63,755 nt of DNA from Myxococcales bacterium (GTDB lineage Bacteria > Myxococcota_A > Polyangia > Haliangiales > Haliangiaceae), in assembly GCA_016794525.1 (NCBI GenBank), contig JAEUJY010000173.1, forward strand, positions 1-63,755, read 5' to 3'. The notes under the pieces are model-generated. The model saw only the letters and a list, made by a program, of their open reading frames with translations, did no database searches and had not been told where the DNA came from. The position numbers and the translations under genes were made by a program. Shown here piece by piece: positions 1 through 10,957 of the stretch (position 1 is the stretch's first letter; every line of letters starts with the position of its first letter).

Positions 1-2196
<2,196 letters not shown>

Positions 2197-2274
2197 GGCG
2201 GTTCCGTGCGCGCCGCGGGCGCGCGATGAAGTGTGTCGCGTCTCGAGGAGGGCCGGCGCGGCCCTCGGTGGCGG

Positions 2275-2901
2275 CTACGCCAGCGCCTTGACGACGCGGG
2301 CGCTGACCTCGTCGGGCGTGCCGACGCCATCGACCCGCCGCAAGAGCCCCTTGCCCTCGTAGAACGGCATGATCGGCGCCGTCCAGTCGTGGTAGTAGTG
2401 CAGCCGCTCGTTGATGGCCGCCTCGTGGTCGTCCTTGCGGTGGACCAGGCGCTCGGTGACCTCGGCCGGCGGCGGGTCGAACTTGATGTGGTAGATGCGC
2501 CCGGTGATCGGGTCGTTGCGGCGGCCGACGCCGCGCTCGACGATCAGCGCGTCGGGCACCTCGAACAGCAGCACGACGTCGATCGCGACACCGGCCTTGG
2601 TCATCGCCGCGTCGAGCGCCTCGGCCTGCGGGATCGTCCGCGGGAAGCCGTCGAGCATGAAGCCCTTGGCGCAGTCGGGCGCGGCGATCCGCTCGAGGAT
2701 CATGCCGATGACGACGTCGTCCGGGACCAGCTGGCCCGCCTTCATGTAGCGGTCGGCGGTCACGCCGAGCTCCGTGCCGGCCTTGACCGCGGCGCGCAGC
2801 ATGTCGCCGCTGGAGATGTGGGGGATGCCGTACTTGTCGACCAGGCGTGCGGCCTGCGTACCTTTGCCCGCGCCCGGCGGGCCGACCAGGATCATGCGCA
2901 T
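2275..2901 (-). CDS. adk: Adenylate kinase
   Basis: Cytoplasmic ATP:AMP phosphotransferase that balances adenine nucleotides. The product is 208 residues. The P-loop GPPGAGKGTQ begins near residue 8 and the AMP-site motif DGFPRT is present. The LID region carries RRNDPITGRIYH without the four cysteines of zinc-type enzymes, so it is the long, non-zinc form. I chose ATG at 2901 (MRMILVGPPG), which has a GAGG stretch upstream; a second ATG two codons in is possible. A longer upstream extension of the same frame has no family similarity and was excluded. The gene sits just upstream of leuS on the same strand. Confidence 0.97.
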   Translation of the reverse strand: MRMILVGPPGAGKGTQAARLVDKYGIPHISSGDMLRAAVKAGTELGVTADRYMKAGQLVPDDVVIGMILERIAAPDCAKGFMLDGFPRTIPQAEALDAAMTKAGVAIDVVLLFEVPDALIVERGVGRRNDPITGRIYHIKFDPPPAEVTERLVHRKDDHEAAINERLHYYHDWTAPIMPFYEGKGLLRRVDGVGTPDEVSARVVKALA

Positions 2902-2977
2902 GAGGGTGCCTCGGTAAAGTCGCGGCACTCTTGCACGGCGTCGCCGGTGCGTGCAATCGCGGGGCGCTGGTGCGACC

Positions 2978-3364
2978 ATGCGTCCCGTGTCGCGCTCGGC
3001 CGCCGCCGCCTCGACCCTGACCGCCGGGTTCGCCGTGCTGTGCGTCACCTCGGCGGCGCTGCAGTACAACGACCCCGACCCGATCCGCTGGGCCGCGATG
3101 TACCTGGCCGCGGGCGCCACCGCGGTCGCCGCGCTGGCCCGCCCGCGGCTGTGGTGGACCGCGCTCGTCGTCGCCCTCGGCGCCGCCGCCTGGGCCGCGC
3201 TCTTGTGGACCGGCGTCGTGCCGTCGGTCGAGGTCAGCGACCTGTGGCGCAAGATGAGCGAGAAGGGCGGCAAGGTCGAGGAGATGCGCGAGGCCGGCGG
3301 CCTGTCGCTGGTCTTCATCGGCTGCGGCCTCGCCGCGCTGCGGGCGCGGCGCTACGCGAGGTAG
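2978..3364 (+). CDS. TMEM220-like transmembrane protein
   Basis: A small integral membrane protein of 128 residues with about four hydrophobic segments. It carries the LQYNDPDP-IRWAAMY signature typical of the TMEM220 (transmembrane protein 220) family, whose function is unknown. I chose ATG at 2978; an upstream start would add nine unconvincing residues. The last 38 bases of the gene are repeated exactly at 4795-4832. In the downstream copy the same frame runs on to a TGA that overlaps the ATG of the next small gene. This suggests the present C-terminus (RYAR) was created by an insertion and that the ancestral end was RYAHG. Confidence 0.8.
   Translation: MRPVSRSAAAASTLTAGFAVLCVTSAALQYNDPDPIRWAAMYLAAGATAVAALARPRLWWTALVVALGAAAWAALLWTGVVPSVEVSDLWRKMSEKGGKVEEMREAGGLSLVFIGCGLAALRARRYAR
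3320..3357 (+). repeat. 38-bp direct repeat, copy 1
   Basis: This stretch is identical over 38 bases to 4795-4832. It is the 3' coding end of the TMEM220-like gene. The two copies bracket one lipoprotein gene, so the repeat unit plus cargo is 1,475 bp. Confidence 0.95.
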
Positions 3365-3414
3365 GCCGCGCGATCATCTTGCGACCCGGTCGTCGGCGCG
3401 ATACGAGTCCACGC

Positions 3415-4794
3415 ATGTGGCGAAGGGTGTGCGTCCTTGGACTCGTGGTGGGTGGGCTTGTCGGGTGTGGTGATGACCAGCGCCCGCCGTGGGAGCCGGC
3501 GGCGTGGCACAACGGGACCCGCCTGCGCGCCAGGGTCGTCGACGCTGGCGGCGGTGCGGTGCAGTTCGTCGGCTGGTACGACACGGCGCTGGGGGCCGAC
3601 TGCGCATTCGACCTGATGGTTGGTGGGGGGATGCGCTGTATCCCCGTTGATGTCGGTGTGCTCTTGTGGCTTGACGACACCTGCAGCTCGCCCGTCATCG
3701 GCAGTCTCCGGGATCCGAGCTGTGCTGCACCGGCGTACTGGGTACTACCGGTGCCACCCGACCCCTGTCTACCGCGCGTCGCCTTCGAGGTCGGACGCGT
3801 GGGACCGTCGCGCGGCGTGGCGTCCGTGTACTACGGTGATGTGTACAGCTGTCATTCGTACGTCGACGAATTGCCGACATTCGAGCAGGATAGCCTGCTT
3901 TACGCGGAAGACTTCGTGGCCGCCGAGGTGGTGGAGGTCGAGCGTCCTGGCGGCGTCATCGCACGCGTCGCGATGGCGGCCGACGGCGCGCAGCAGGTCC
4001 TCGAGCTCGTCAACCACGACGGGGACGTCTGCGAGCCGGTCGACTTTCTCGACGGTGCCGGCTGGCGGTGCGTGGTCGCGGCCGCAATCAAACCCGACGT
4101 CTTCGACGATCGTGACTGCACTGTCCCGGCGCCCCCGATCTTCGACCGGTGTGGCCTCCCCGAAGTCCTGGTCGCGGCCGATGGCCACGTGTACCTGCGA
4201 GGCGCACCGGGATTGACTAACGTGTTCAAGCGGGACGGTGAGGCCTGCAGGTCGCTGGGGACCTACGAGGTCTGGCAGAACGGCGCGCGCGCCGCCGCCA
4301 GCGCGTTTCCGACGCTGGCGGTGGCCGAGCTCGGCGCCGGAGCCGTCCGGACCCGGTTCACGACCGATGCCCGTGGCAACGTGTTGATGCCAGCGGGGCT
4401 ATTCGACCCCGCGACCGGGACCGCGTGCCGACCGACCGCGGAGGACGGGGCCGCGGACACCGCGCCGTGGCGATGCCTGCCGATCGACGTGCCACCAGCG
4501 ACGACGCTCGAGGCGTTCACGGATCGGACATGCACGATCCCGGCGGGACCGCTGCTCGCGAGCCACACCTACGGCGCCCCGCGGCTCGCGGTCGTCGCCG
4601 ACGTCGTCTGTGACAACCGTCACCCTGCGCCATTGCGCCGCCTCGTCGACGTTCGCGTCCACGGTGATCCGGTCTACCAGATGGCTGGCAGCGCGTGCCT
4701 CGAGGTCGACTATGAGTCGATCGGATACCCGTACGACGTGGTCGCCGAGCTGCCGCTGGCGACGCTGCCCGCGCTCACGATGCGGGTGGAGTGA
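3415..4794 (+). CDS. Lipoprotein of unknown function, likely inserted
   Basis: A 459-residue exported protein with a lipobox (GLVGC, Cys18) followed by GDD. The mature part is Cys-rich and appears to be built from repeated modules: short segments with paired cysteines, WRC and DRTC/DRDC-type motifs, and VGVLLW/VPPATTLEA-like strands, suggesting repeated beta domains. No enzyme motif is visible. Its codon use is visibly less GC-biased than its neighbours (third-position A/T is common), which suggests recent acquisition. Its stop directly abuts the second copy of the 38-bp repeat. I chose ATG at 3415 because the signal peptide begins there; a much longer upstream extension of the frame is antisense to adk. 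Confidence 0.8.
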   Translation: MWRRVCVLGLVVGGLVGCGDDQRPPWEPAAWHNGTRLRARVVDAGGGAVQFVGWYDTALGADCAFDLMVGGGMRCIPVDVGVLLWLDDTCSSPVIGSLRDPSCAAPAYWVLPVPPDPCLPRVAFEVGRVGPSRGVASVYYGDVYSCHSYVDELPTFEQDSLLYAEDFVAAEVVEVERPGGVIARVAMAADGAQQVLELVNHDGDVCEPVDFLDGAGWRCVVAAAIKPDVFDDRDCTVPAPPIFDRCGLPEVLVAADGHVYLRGAPGLTNVFKRDGEACRSLGTYEVWQNGARAAASAFPTLAVAELGAGAVRTRFTTDARGNVLMPAGLFDPATGTACRPTAEDGAADTAPWRCLPIDVPPATTLEAFTDRTCTIPAGPLLASHTYGAPRLAVVADVVCDNRHPAPLRRLVDVRVHGDPVYQMAGSACLEVDYESIGYPYDVVAELPLATLPALTMRVE

Positions 4795-4832
4795 GGCTGC
4801 GGCCTCGCCGCGCTGCGGGCGCGGCGCTACGC
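4795..4832 (+). repeat. 38-bp direct repeat, copy 2
   Basis: An exact copy of 3320-3357. If translated in the TMEM220 frame it continues AHG-stop, with the TGA (4840-4842) overlapping ATG 4842 of the next gene. This is what an intact coupled gene junction would look like. Confidence 0.95.
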
Positions 4833-4841
4833 TCACGGCTG

Positions 4842-5072
4842 ATGCCGGGACCTGCGGGCTTCAGCTACGTCGTGCGCGCCTCGGGCGAGGTGGTCATCCA
4901 CCACCGCGGGACGCTGGCCACCACGCTGCGCGGCGACGCGGCGGCGGAGTTCGTCGCCGAGGTCGAGGCCGGCGACGAGACGGACGCGCAGGAGTTGATG
5001 GCGCGCGTGACCGGCAACTACCGGCGCGGCAACGAGCGCACCGCCAAGCAGCACCCGCGCAACCGCGACTGA
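4842..5072 (+). CDS. Small conserved-looking protein, unknown function
   Basis: A 76-residue acidic-to-basic small protein with no signal peptide or membrane segment. The N-terminal half (FSYVVRASGEVVIHHRGTLA) looks like a short beta hairpin pair and the C-terminus is Arg/Asn-rich. ATG 4842 overlaps a TGA that would end the TMEM220 frame if the intervening lipoprotein insertion were removed, which supports both this start and its reality. I do not recognise a family. Confidence 0.6.
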   Translation: MPGPAGFSYVVRASGEVVIHHRGTLATTLRGDAAAEFVAEVEAGDETDAQELMARVTGNYRRGNERTAKQHPRNRD

Positions 5073-5160
5073 CGCGGCGCGGGGGACGGGGCGCGCGCCG
5101 CGAACAACCGGGCGGTCGTGCGTCTTGGTCGTCGGGCACGACCACGCCCGAGGAGACATC

Positions 5161-5781
5161 ATGAAAGGCAAGAAGGGTCAGCTCGACCCGCGTCGGCCCG
5201 CGCGGCCGCTGCCCGGGGCCGACCGCGAGCCGCGGCCGGGCCCGGCGACCGCGCTGCGGCGCCTGGCGCTCGACGATCTGGCGTTGTTCCAGCGGGCGAT
5301 GAACAGCCCTGGCCTGCGCGCGTTCCGGGGCGGCGGCGAGCCGCTGGGCGACGACGTCGCGGGGCTGGCGCTGCAGGGCGTGATCGATCGCCACGGGCGC
5401 GATCAGCTCTGGTACGCGATCGTCGCCAAGGCGAGCGGCCAGGCGATCGGGTGCATCGCGCTGGTCGCGATCGATCCCGCCGCCGGCGCCGCCGAGCAGG
5501 TGGCGTTCGTCGACGAGGCCGCCGCGGGTCAGGGCGTCGCCCGCGACGCGCTGGCGCTGGTGCTCGCGCACGCCTTCGACGTGCTCGGCCTGTACCGCGT
5601 GGTCGGCGTGCACCTCGCGCACAACGAGCGGTTCCGGCCGGGCCTCGAGCGGCTCGGCTACGTCGAGGCCGGGCGGCTGCGGCGCTACGCCGACGTCGAC
5701 GGGCAGCGCGTCGATCTGGTGATGATGGACGTCACCCGCGAGACGTTCCGCCGCCCCGCGCCGCCGCCCCGCAAGGGCTGA
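5161..5781 (+). CDS. GNAT-family N-acetyltransferase
   Basis: A probable acetyl-CoA-dependent N-acetyltransferase of the GNAT fold, RimJ/RimL-like, 206 residues, cytoplasmic. An N-terminal Arg/Pro-rich tail of about 30 residues precedes the domain. The core shows GCIALVAIDP (beta4), then VDEAAAGQGVARDALALVLAHAF, corresponding to the acetyl-CoA pyrophosphate loop. NERFRPGLERLGYVEAGRLRR follows, typical of the C-terminal half. The substrate cannot be told. ATG 5161 is preceded by GAGGAG. The stop abuts the stop of the convergent gene at 5782. Confidence 0.8.
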   Translation: MKGKKGQLDPRRPARPLPGADREPRPGPATALRRLALDDLALFQRAMNSPGLRAFRGGGEPLGDDVAGLALQGVIDRHGRDQLWYAIVAKASGQAIGCIALVAIDPAAGAAEQVAFVDEAAAGQGVARDALALVLAHAFDVLGLYRVVGVHLAHNERFRPGLERLGYVEAGRLRRYADVDGQRVDLVMMDVTRETFRRPAPPPRKG

Positions 5782-5788
5782 TCAGCCC
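5775..5788. terminator. Palindrome at convergent stop codons
   Basis: GGGCTGATCAGCCC is a perfect 14-bp palindrome that contains the stop codons of both converging genes (TGA at 5779-5781, and TCA at 5782-5784 read as TGA on the other strand). It could form a short hairpin in either transcript, but there is no U-tract, so a terminator role is only a guess. Confidence 0.3.
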
Positions 5789-6672
5789 GGCCGGGCAGTC
5801 GTGGTGTCGCGCCAGCTGGTCTCGTCGGGCAGCACCCAGGCGACCACCTGCGTCGGGTGGACTGCCGCCTGCGTCAAGGTCGCGTAGTTCGACACGCCGT
5901 ACGTGACGGCGTGGGTGTGGCTCGCGAAGGCGCGCGCTGCCGCCGAGATCCGCGCGTAGACCGGCTCGAGGTCCGCGACCAGCGTGCTCACCCGCGCGGT
6001 GCGGACGTCGTCGGGGACCCCGACCGCGGGCGCGCCAGCGTACGGCAGCTCGGCCTGGCCGTCGATGCTGGGCATCGCCTCCAGCGGCGGCGAGGTCGGC
6101 TGCGGCGCGCCGCCGACGATCATCTTGCCCGCGGCGTCCGTCGTGGCGAGCACCGCGCCCCAGTGGAACTGGTAGCCATGGACGTGCTCGGCGAACTCGG
6201 TCGCGGCGCGGTCGAGGTCGGCGGCCAGCGTGCCCAGCGAGCCGAGCCGGCTCTCGAGGGACGCCAGCCGCGTCAGGATGTCGCCGGTGTCGGGCCCGTG
6301 GGCGGGCGCGAGCGCCGGCGGCGGGGTCGCGGTGCGCCGGGTGCCGAGCTGCGCCTGCGGCTGGTTGACCGGCACGCAGACCAGCGACATCGCCGCCGGG
6401 TTGAGGCGCAGCAGCTCGCCCGACGCGATCGCGCCGAGGTTCTGGTGGTGGCGATGCGCGGTCAGCAGCGGCCGCAGCGCCAGCATCTCGTTGGCGGCCT
6501 GCACGCACGCCGCGACGATCGGCGCGCACCGGCGCAGCTCGGCGAGCTGCCGCGCGACGGCGTTCGCGGCGTCGAAGTTCGGGCCGGGCAGCGGGCTCGG
6601 GCCGGGCGCGATCGGCGCGGGTTTCGGGGGCGGCTGGGGGCCGGGAAGGGGACGACGCGGACGCTCGGGCAT
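5782..6672 (-). CDS. Hypothetical protein with coiled-coil-like centre
   Basis: A 296-residue predicted soluble protein. It opens with about 45 Pro/Arg-rich residues (PERPRRPLPGPQPPPKP), then an alpha-helical region (residues ~45-100), then a leucine-heptad segment (LTRLASLESRLGSLGTLAADLD). The C-terminal half contains HVHGYQFHW and SHTHAVTYG. No signal peptide is seen. ATG 6672 follows a strong GGAGGAG site. I do not recognise a family; the histidine motifs could bind metal, but no catalytic signature is clear. It converges with the GNAT gene. Confidence 0.65.
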   Translation of the reverse strand: MPERPRRPLPGPQPPPKPAPIAPGPSPLPGPNFDAANAVARQLAELRRCAPIVAACVQAANEMLALRPLLTAHRHHQNLGAIASGELLRLNPAAMSLVCVPVNQPQAQLGTRRTATPPPALAPAHGPDTGDILTRLASLESRLGSLGTLAADLDRAATEFAEHVHGYQFHWGAVLATTDAAGKMIVGGAPQPTSPPLEAMPSIDGQAELPYAGAPAVGVPDDVRTARVSTLVADLEPVYARISAAARAFASHTHAVTYGVSNYATLTQAAVHPTQVVAWVLPDETSWRDTTTARPG

Positions 6673-6756
6673 GGCTCCTCCGTGGCGCGCCGGTGGTCGA
6701 GGCGCGGCCATACCTGCCCAAGCGATCGCGGCGGGCGGAAGTTCGCGGGCCCGGCG

Positions 6757-7272
6757 CTACTCGGCCTGCCTGGGCGCGTAGGTCAGGGACAGCACGCCGG
6801 CGCCGCTGTCGTTGGGGTTGCACGCCAGCGTGACGCTGGCGGTCGGGGTCTCCCAGTAGGCCGCGAGGTTGTCCGACTGGCTCGAGCCCAGGCGCGCGTC
6901 GAGCGTGGCGCGCTTGTCCTTCCAGCCGCCGCTGCAGTCGTCCATCGAGACGAAGCCGTCGGTCCACTCGATCGAGATCATCGCGAGCCCGCTGGCGCCG
7001 ATCTCGTACACGGTGATCGCGTTCTTGCCGTCGACTGGGGCGACGGCCGAGACGGTGGCGCCGTCGGCGCTCGCGGTGGCGCGCGGGTTGGTGGCCAGCA
7101 CCGCCTCGGTCGACGCGCCCCAGTCCAGCCCCGGCAGACCGGTCGAGCCAGCGGCGGGGGCCGCGCCGTCCGCGGCGCCGTCGCCGGTGTTCGCCGGGCC
7201 GGTCGCGGCGGGCTTGGAGGAGCCACCGCAGGCGGCGAGCGAGATCAGGAGGACGCTGGTCGGGAGGCGCAT
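6757..7272 (-). CDS. Small lipoprotein, paralogue of 10958-11467
   Basis: A 171-residue lipoprotein with lipobox SLAAC (Cys15), a Ser/Gly/Ala-rich tether, then a domain opening with TGLPGLDWGAS. Two cysteines (in DDCSGGW and LACNPND) are positioned to form a disulfide. The end VLSLTYAPR closely matches the gene at 10958-11467, which shares SKPAATGP, TGLPGLDWGA, the paired cysteines and the ITYAPR ending, so the two are paralogues about 3.7 kb apart on the same strand. Function is unknown. A TAGCGT hexamer ends 7 bases before the ATG, which suggests a leaderless transcript. Confidence 0.75.
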   Translation of the reverse strand: MRLPTSVLLISLAACGGSSKPAATGPANTGDGAADGAAPAAGSTGLPGLDWGASTEAVLATNPRATASADGATVSAVAPVDGKNAITVYEIGASGLAMISIEWTDGFVSMDDCSGGWKDKRATLDARLGSSQSDNLAAYWETPTASVTLACNPNDSGAGVLSLTYAPRQAE

Positions 7273-7279
7273 GGCGACG

Positions 7280-7285
7280 ACGCTA
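7280..7285 (-). promoter_or_regulatory. Candidate leaderless -10 for lipoprotein 6757-7272
   Basis: TAGCGT on the minus strand, 7 bases before ATG 7272. No Shine-Dalgarno lies between it and the start. It is the same hexamer as at the paralogue (11476-11481). Confidence 0.5.
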
Positions 7286-7467
7286 CTCGATCTGCCCGGC
7301 GGGGATCGTCGCCGCCCCCGGATTCACCGATGTCGTGGCGGGGCGCGCGCCGCGCCGGTACCCGAGCGCTAGCCGCCCGCGCCCCGCGAACGCTCGCCAG
7401 CGACGCGGTCCCCCGTGCGACCGTCAGGTGGGATGCGCGCGCGCTCGAGCCACCGGCGGCGACGATC

Positions 7468-8298
7468 ATGACGACGATCCGCGTGCTCGTGGACGACGAG
7501 GAGGTCGCCGACCGGATCGACGCGGTGCTGGCGGTCGCGCGGCTGACGCGGGTCGACGATCCGTGGGCCGAGCTGACGATCGCCGCCGCGGCGCGCCTGG
7601 CCGACGCGCCGATCGACCGGCCGATCATCGCGCTGTTCGGCCAGACCGGCCGCCGCGCCGCGGTCGATCGGGTCGTCGCCGAGGGGCTGCGCTACGTCGT
7701 CCCGATCGACGACCGCCTCGAGGACGCGCTCTTGACGATGCTGGGTCGGCTGATCCACCGCGCGCCCACGGGGCTCGACCGCTACGTGCGTCACGGCGGG
7801 CTGGTGCAGGCGTGGTCGATCGCCGACAGCCAGGCCAAGGCGGCCGCGCTCCTCGAGATCGAGGGCTGGGCCCGCAACCTGGGCACCGCGCACCTGATCG
7901 CCGGCCTGTTCATCGCGGCGATCGACGAGATGGCGATCAACGCGCTCGAGCGCCACGCGCGCCAGGGGCTGGGGCCGATCGAGCTGTGCGCCGCGGCCGA
8001 GGTCGGGCGGCTGGCGGTGGCGGTGCGCGATCGCGTCGGCGCGCTCCGGCCCGAGCAGGTGTTCGGTGCGCTGACCCGCGACGCGGCCCGGCCCGCCGGC
8101 GGCCCCGCGGTCGACGCCGCGAGCGGCCGCCTCGGGTTCCGCATCATGTTCGACACCCTGAGCACGCTGGTGATCGCGGTCGAGCCCGGCCACCGCACCG
8201 AGATCATCGGCGTGGTCGACATCGGCAAGTCGGTCCGCGAGTACCGCGACAGCGTGCCGGCCTTCGCGTACTTCGACGCGGCCAGCGGGCCCAGGTAG
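7468..8298 (+). CDS. Receiver-like plus anti-sigma-type ATPase domain protein
   Basis: A 276-residue cytoplasmic protein. Residues ~1-90 alternate hydrophobic strands and helices like a receiver or flavodoxin fold, but the conserved aspartates are not convincing. From about residue 140, [17 protein letters not shown] resembles the N-box of the histidine-kinase-like ATPase fold. [32 protein letters not shown] resembles the end of RsbW-like domains in deltaproteobacterial regulators. The glycine-rich ATP lid is reduced, so ATP binding may be weak or lost. I infer a regulatory protein of a partner-switching or two-component type. The start is ATG 7468; no partner kinase lies next to it. Confidence 0.55.
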   Translation: MTTIRVLVDDEEVADRIDAVLAVARLTRVDDPWAELTIAAAARLADAPIDRPIIALFGQTGRRAAVDRVVAEGLRYVVPIDDRLEDALLTMLGRLIHRAPTGLDRYVRHGGLVQAWSIADSQAKAAALLEIEGWARNLGTAHLIAGLFIAAIDEMAINALERHARQGLGPIELCAAAEVGRLAVAVRDRVGALRPEQVFGALTRDAARPAGGPAVDAASGRLGFRIMFDTLSTLVIAVEPGHRTEIIGVVDIGKSVREYRDSVPAFAYFDAASGPR

Positions 8299-8426
8299 GG
8301 CGCGGCGCGATCGACGCACCGGCGCGGGAAGATCGGGCGCCGGCCCCGTCGTCCCCAGCGATGCAGTCCAAGCCGTCGACCCTGGAGCCGTCCCACGTCA
8401 CCCCGCCGCACGAGGTCGGCTGAGCC

Positions 8427-8954
8427 ATGGGCTTCCTCGACAAGCTCTTCGGCGAGGCGCCCGAGGTCAAGGCCGCGCGCCGCGCGATGCAGGCCGACCT
8501 CGCCGTCGATCCCCGCCGCGGGTTCGTGGTCGGCATGCTCGCCGTCAGCTACGAGGTCGACCCCGGCTACCTCAAGGCCCACGCCACCGAGGCGCTGACC
8601 CAGTGGTACGACGTCCGCTCGGCCGCGGCGATCGAGGCCTACCGCTTCGGCGTCCCCGACGGCGGCGCGTACGACGCGTACCGCCACGCGTTCCTGGCCC
8701 GCGCTGGCTTCGCCGCTGGCATGCTGCCCGAGGCCCGATCGTGGGAGCTCGCGTTCCGTCAGGCCGCGGTGGTCGCGCAGCGCTACCGCAGCTGGCCCGA
8801 GTACGGCGAGGGTTACCTGCAGGGGCACCTCGCGTACCGCCGCAGCCAGGGCGACGCGCCGGCGCGCCTCGCGGAGATCGAGGCCAGCACCCGGGCCCGG
8901 CTGACCAAGCTCGCGACCACCCGCTGGGCCGCGCTGCCGTTCGCGTTCGCGTAG
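8427..8954 (+). CDS. DUF1266-like protein
   Basis: A 175-residue soluble protein with no signal peptide. It starts [13 protein letters not shown], a short amphipathic helix. The later region ([43 protein letters not shown]) has the Trp/Arg-containing helical pattern of DUF1266 proteins (RxxWDxxRAxxLxRWxYxxGY), although the match is partial. DUF1266 genes are often found near polymorphic-toxin or secretion loci. Here the next gene, in the same direction, encodes a DUF4157 protein, so a protective partner role is conceivable but unproven. Confidence 0.5.
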   Translation: MGFLDKLFGEAPEVKAARRAMQADLAVDPRRGFVVGMLAVSYEVDPGYLKAHATEALTQWYDVRSAAAIEAYRFGVPDGGAYDAYRHAFLARAGFAAGMLPEARSWELAFRQAAVVAQRYRSWPEYGEGYLQGHLAYRRSQGDAPARLAEIEASTRARLTKLATTRWAALPFAFA

Positions 8955-9070
8955 CCCGGTCGCCGGGACCGCGACGTCCCGCGCGGTCGCGTCCGCTGGG
9001 ACCTCGCCGATCGAGGCGCCAGTCAGTTCGCCGGGTTGCCCGGGGCACGCGGCTTGCTGAACCGTCGCCC

Positions 9071-10954
9071 ATGCGCACCGTGACCGCCCGATCGACCGAC
9101 GCCGCCGAGCCGGCCCGCCCCACCGCCGCGCCCGGGGCGTGCGCGCAGACCACCAGGATCCCGCCGCGGCCCGCCGCCGCCGTGCAGCGGCGCGCGGCCA
9201 CCGGCTCGACCCCGCCGGCGCCAGCGGTCAGCTTCGCCGAGCTGGCGACCGCGTTCGACTTCGCGCCCACGACGGTGCAGCGCCGCGACGGCGGGGCGGC
9301 CAGCGCGGCCGACGTCGGGACGATCGCCGCCGCGGGCGTCGCCGGCGCGAGCGCGCCGCTGCCGCACGCCGAGACGATCCAGCGCGCGTTCGGCCGCCAC
9401 GACGTCGGCCACGTGCGCGCGCAGGTCGGCGGCGCCGGGGCCGAGGCCAGCGCCGCGATCGGCGCCACCGCGTACGCGACCGGCGATCGCGTCGCGTTCG
9501 CCGCCGCGCCCGACCTGCACCTCGCGGCCCACGAGGCCGCCCACGTCGTCCAGCAGCGCGGCGGCGTCCAGCTCGCGGGCGGCGTCGGCGCCGCGGGCGA
9601 TCGCTACGAGCGCCACGCCGATCGGGTCGCCGATCTGGTGGTCGCGGGGCGCTCGGCCGAGGCCGCGCTCGACGAGCTCGCCGGCGGCGGCGGCGCGTCG
9701 ACGGCGGTCCAGCGCCACGACTCGCCGACCCACGTCCGCACCGGCGACTCGGTGAAGGGCGAGGGCGTCACGCTCACCGACGCCGCCACCGGCGAGACGC
9801 TGACGTTTTCGCCCGGCGAGCTGTCGGCGCTGGTCGACTACGTCGGCTTCTGCGACGGCCTGCAGCAGCGCTTCACCTGGGAGCAGCTGAAGAAGATGAA
9901 GTACCTGCTCGAGAACGGCATCGAGGACGTGCTGCCGTGGGAGGACGCGACCGGCGGGCTGTACGCCAAGGAGGCCCAGGACAACGAGAAGCACTTCGCG
10001 CCCAGCCCCGGCGACGGCGGCGCCAACTTCCGCTCGAACTTCATCAACCACTACGGCCGCGCGCTCATGTACGGCCAGCGCGGCGACGCCGAGCAGGCCC
10101 GGCTGGCGCTGTACACCGCCGAGCACTACTTGCAGGACGCGTTCTCGGCCGGGCACCAGCTCGCCGCCAAGGACGTCGAGTCGGCGGTGCAGGCGCAGAT
10201 CGGCTGGTTCAGCACCGCCAAGGCCGCCGGCGAGATCGCCGACCGCGTGTGGGCGCAGGCGTCGGACGCGATCCAGCACTACGGCTTCGGCATCAGCCCG
10301 ACGATCGCCACGCCGCTGACCCAGACGCAGTTCAAGGGCATCGCCACCGGCGGCGCGATGCTCAAGGGCTCGGCCGGCTTCGTCGACGCGGTCCGCCAGT
10401 CGGTGCACGAGGACCTGGCCAAGACCGGCGTCGAGGTCACGTCGAAGGCGCACCCCGAGCCGTTCACGCTCCAGGGCGACCACGACCTCGTCAAGGACAC
10501 GGTCGGCACCCACTGCCTGCAAGTCGCGCTGGCCGAGGCGCGGGACGTCGTCGGCAAGGCGGCCGGCAAGGCCATCGAGCCCACGCCGATGGCCACCGAG
10601 CTGTTCGACCGGCACTGCCCGATCCCGACGTCGAGCGGGCGCGCCACCGTCGGCGCCGCGACCGACGGGCGCACCGAGACCCCGCAGGCGATCTTCGACG
10701 CCGTCGTCGAGGCGATGGTGCGCACCATCGAGGGCGTGATGGACACCGCGATGGCGATGGTGCCGGGCCTGCAGAAGATCTCGGACGTCTTCAACGAGCC
10801 GCACGAGTTCCCGGACATCCCGGCCTACGATCCCGACAGCGGCGACGCGCCGGTCACCGGCCAGCCCGTCGGGGCGCCGGGCGGCTCGCTGCCGTCGACG
10901 GGGAAGCCCTACGTCGGCCAGCCGGTCGGCGAGCCGGGCGGGTCGCTGCCGTGA
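9071..10954 (+). CDS. DUF4157 protein with zinc phospholipase C-like domain
   Basis: A 627-residue protein without a signal peptide. After a Pro/Ala/Gln-rich lead with VQRR motifs, residues ~95-205 form a DUF4157 domain with the metallopeptidase-like HEAAH at 154-158 followed by VVQQRGG and [16 protein letters not shown]4157 is known to be associated with effectors of extracellular contractile injection systems. The centre contains H308 (EKHF), H327 (INHYG) and [12 protein letters not shown] (E351-H362). That last stretch fits the H-x3-D-x5-H zinc motif of bacterial phospholipase C and S1/P1 nucleases, with Ala in place of Pro. The tail carries two GQPVG-x-PGGSLP repeats. I infer a secreted or injected effector with an enzymatic C-terminal half. 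Start is ATG 9071. Confidence 0.7.
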   Translation: MRTVTARSTDAAEPARPTAAPGACAQTTRIPPRPAAAVQRRAATGSTPPAPAVSFAELATAFDFAPTTVQRRDGGAASAADVGTIAAAGVAGASAPLPHAETIQRAFGRHDVGHVRAQVGGAGAEASAAIGATAYATGDRVAFAAAPDLHLAAHEAAHVVQQRGGVQLAGGVGAAGDRYERHADRVADLVVAGRSAEAALDELAGGGGASTAVQRHDSPTHVRTGDSVKGEGVTLTDAATGETLTFSPGELSALVDYVGFCDGLQQRFTWEQLKKMKYLLENGIEDVLPWEDATGGLYAKEAQDNEKHFAPSPGDGGANFRSNFINHYGRALMYGQRGDAEQARLALYTAEHYLQDAFSAGHQLAAKDVESAVQAQIGWFSTAKAAGEIADRVWAQASDAIQHYGFGISPTIATPLTQTQFKGIATGGAMLKGSAGFVDAVRQSVHEDLAKTGVEVTSKAHPEPFTLQGDHDLVKDTVGTHCLQVALAEARDVVGKAAGKAIEPTPMATELFDRHCPIPTSSGRATVGAATDGRTETPQAIFDAVVEAMVRTIEGVMDTAMAMVPGLQKISDVFNEPHEFPDIPAYDPDSGDAPVTGQPVGAPGGSLPSTGKPYVGQPVGEPGGSLP

Positions 10955-10957
10955 CCG

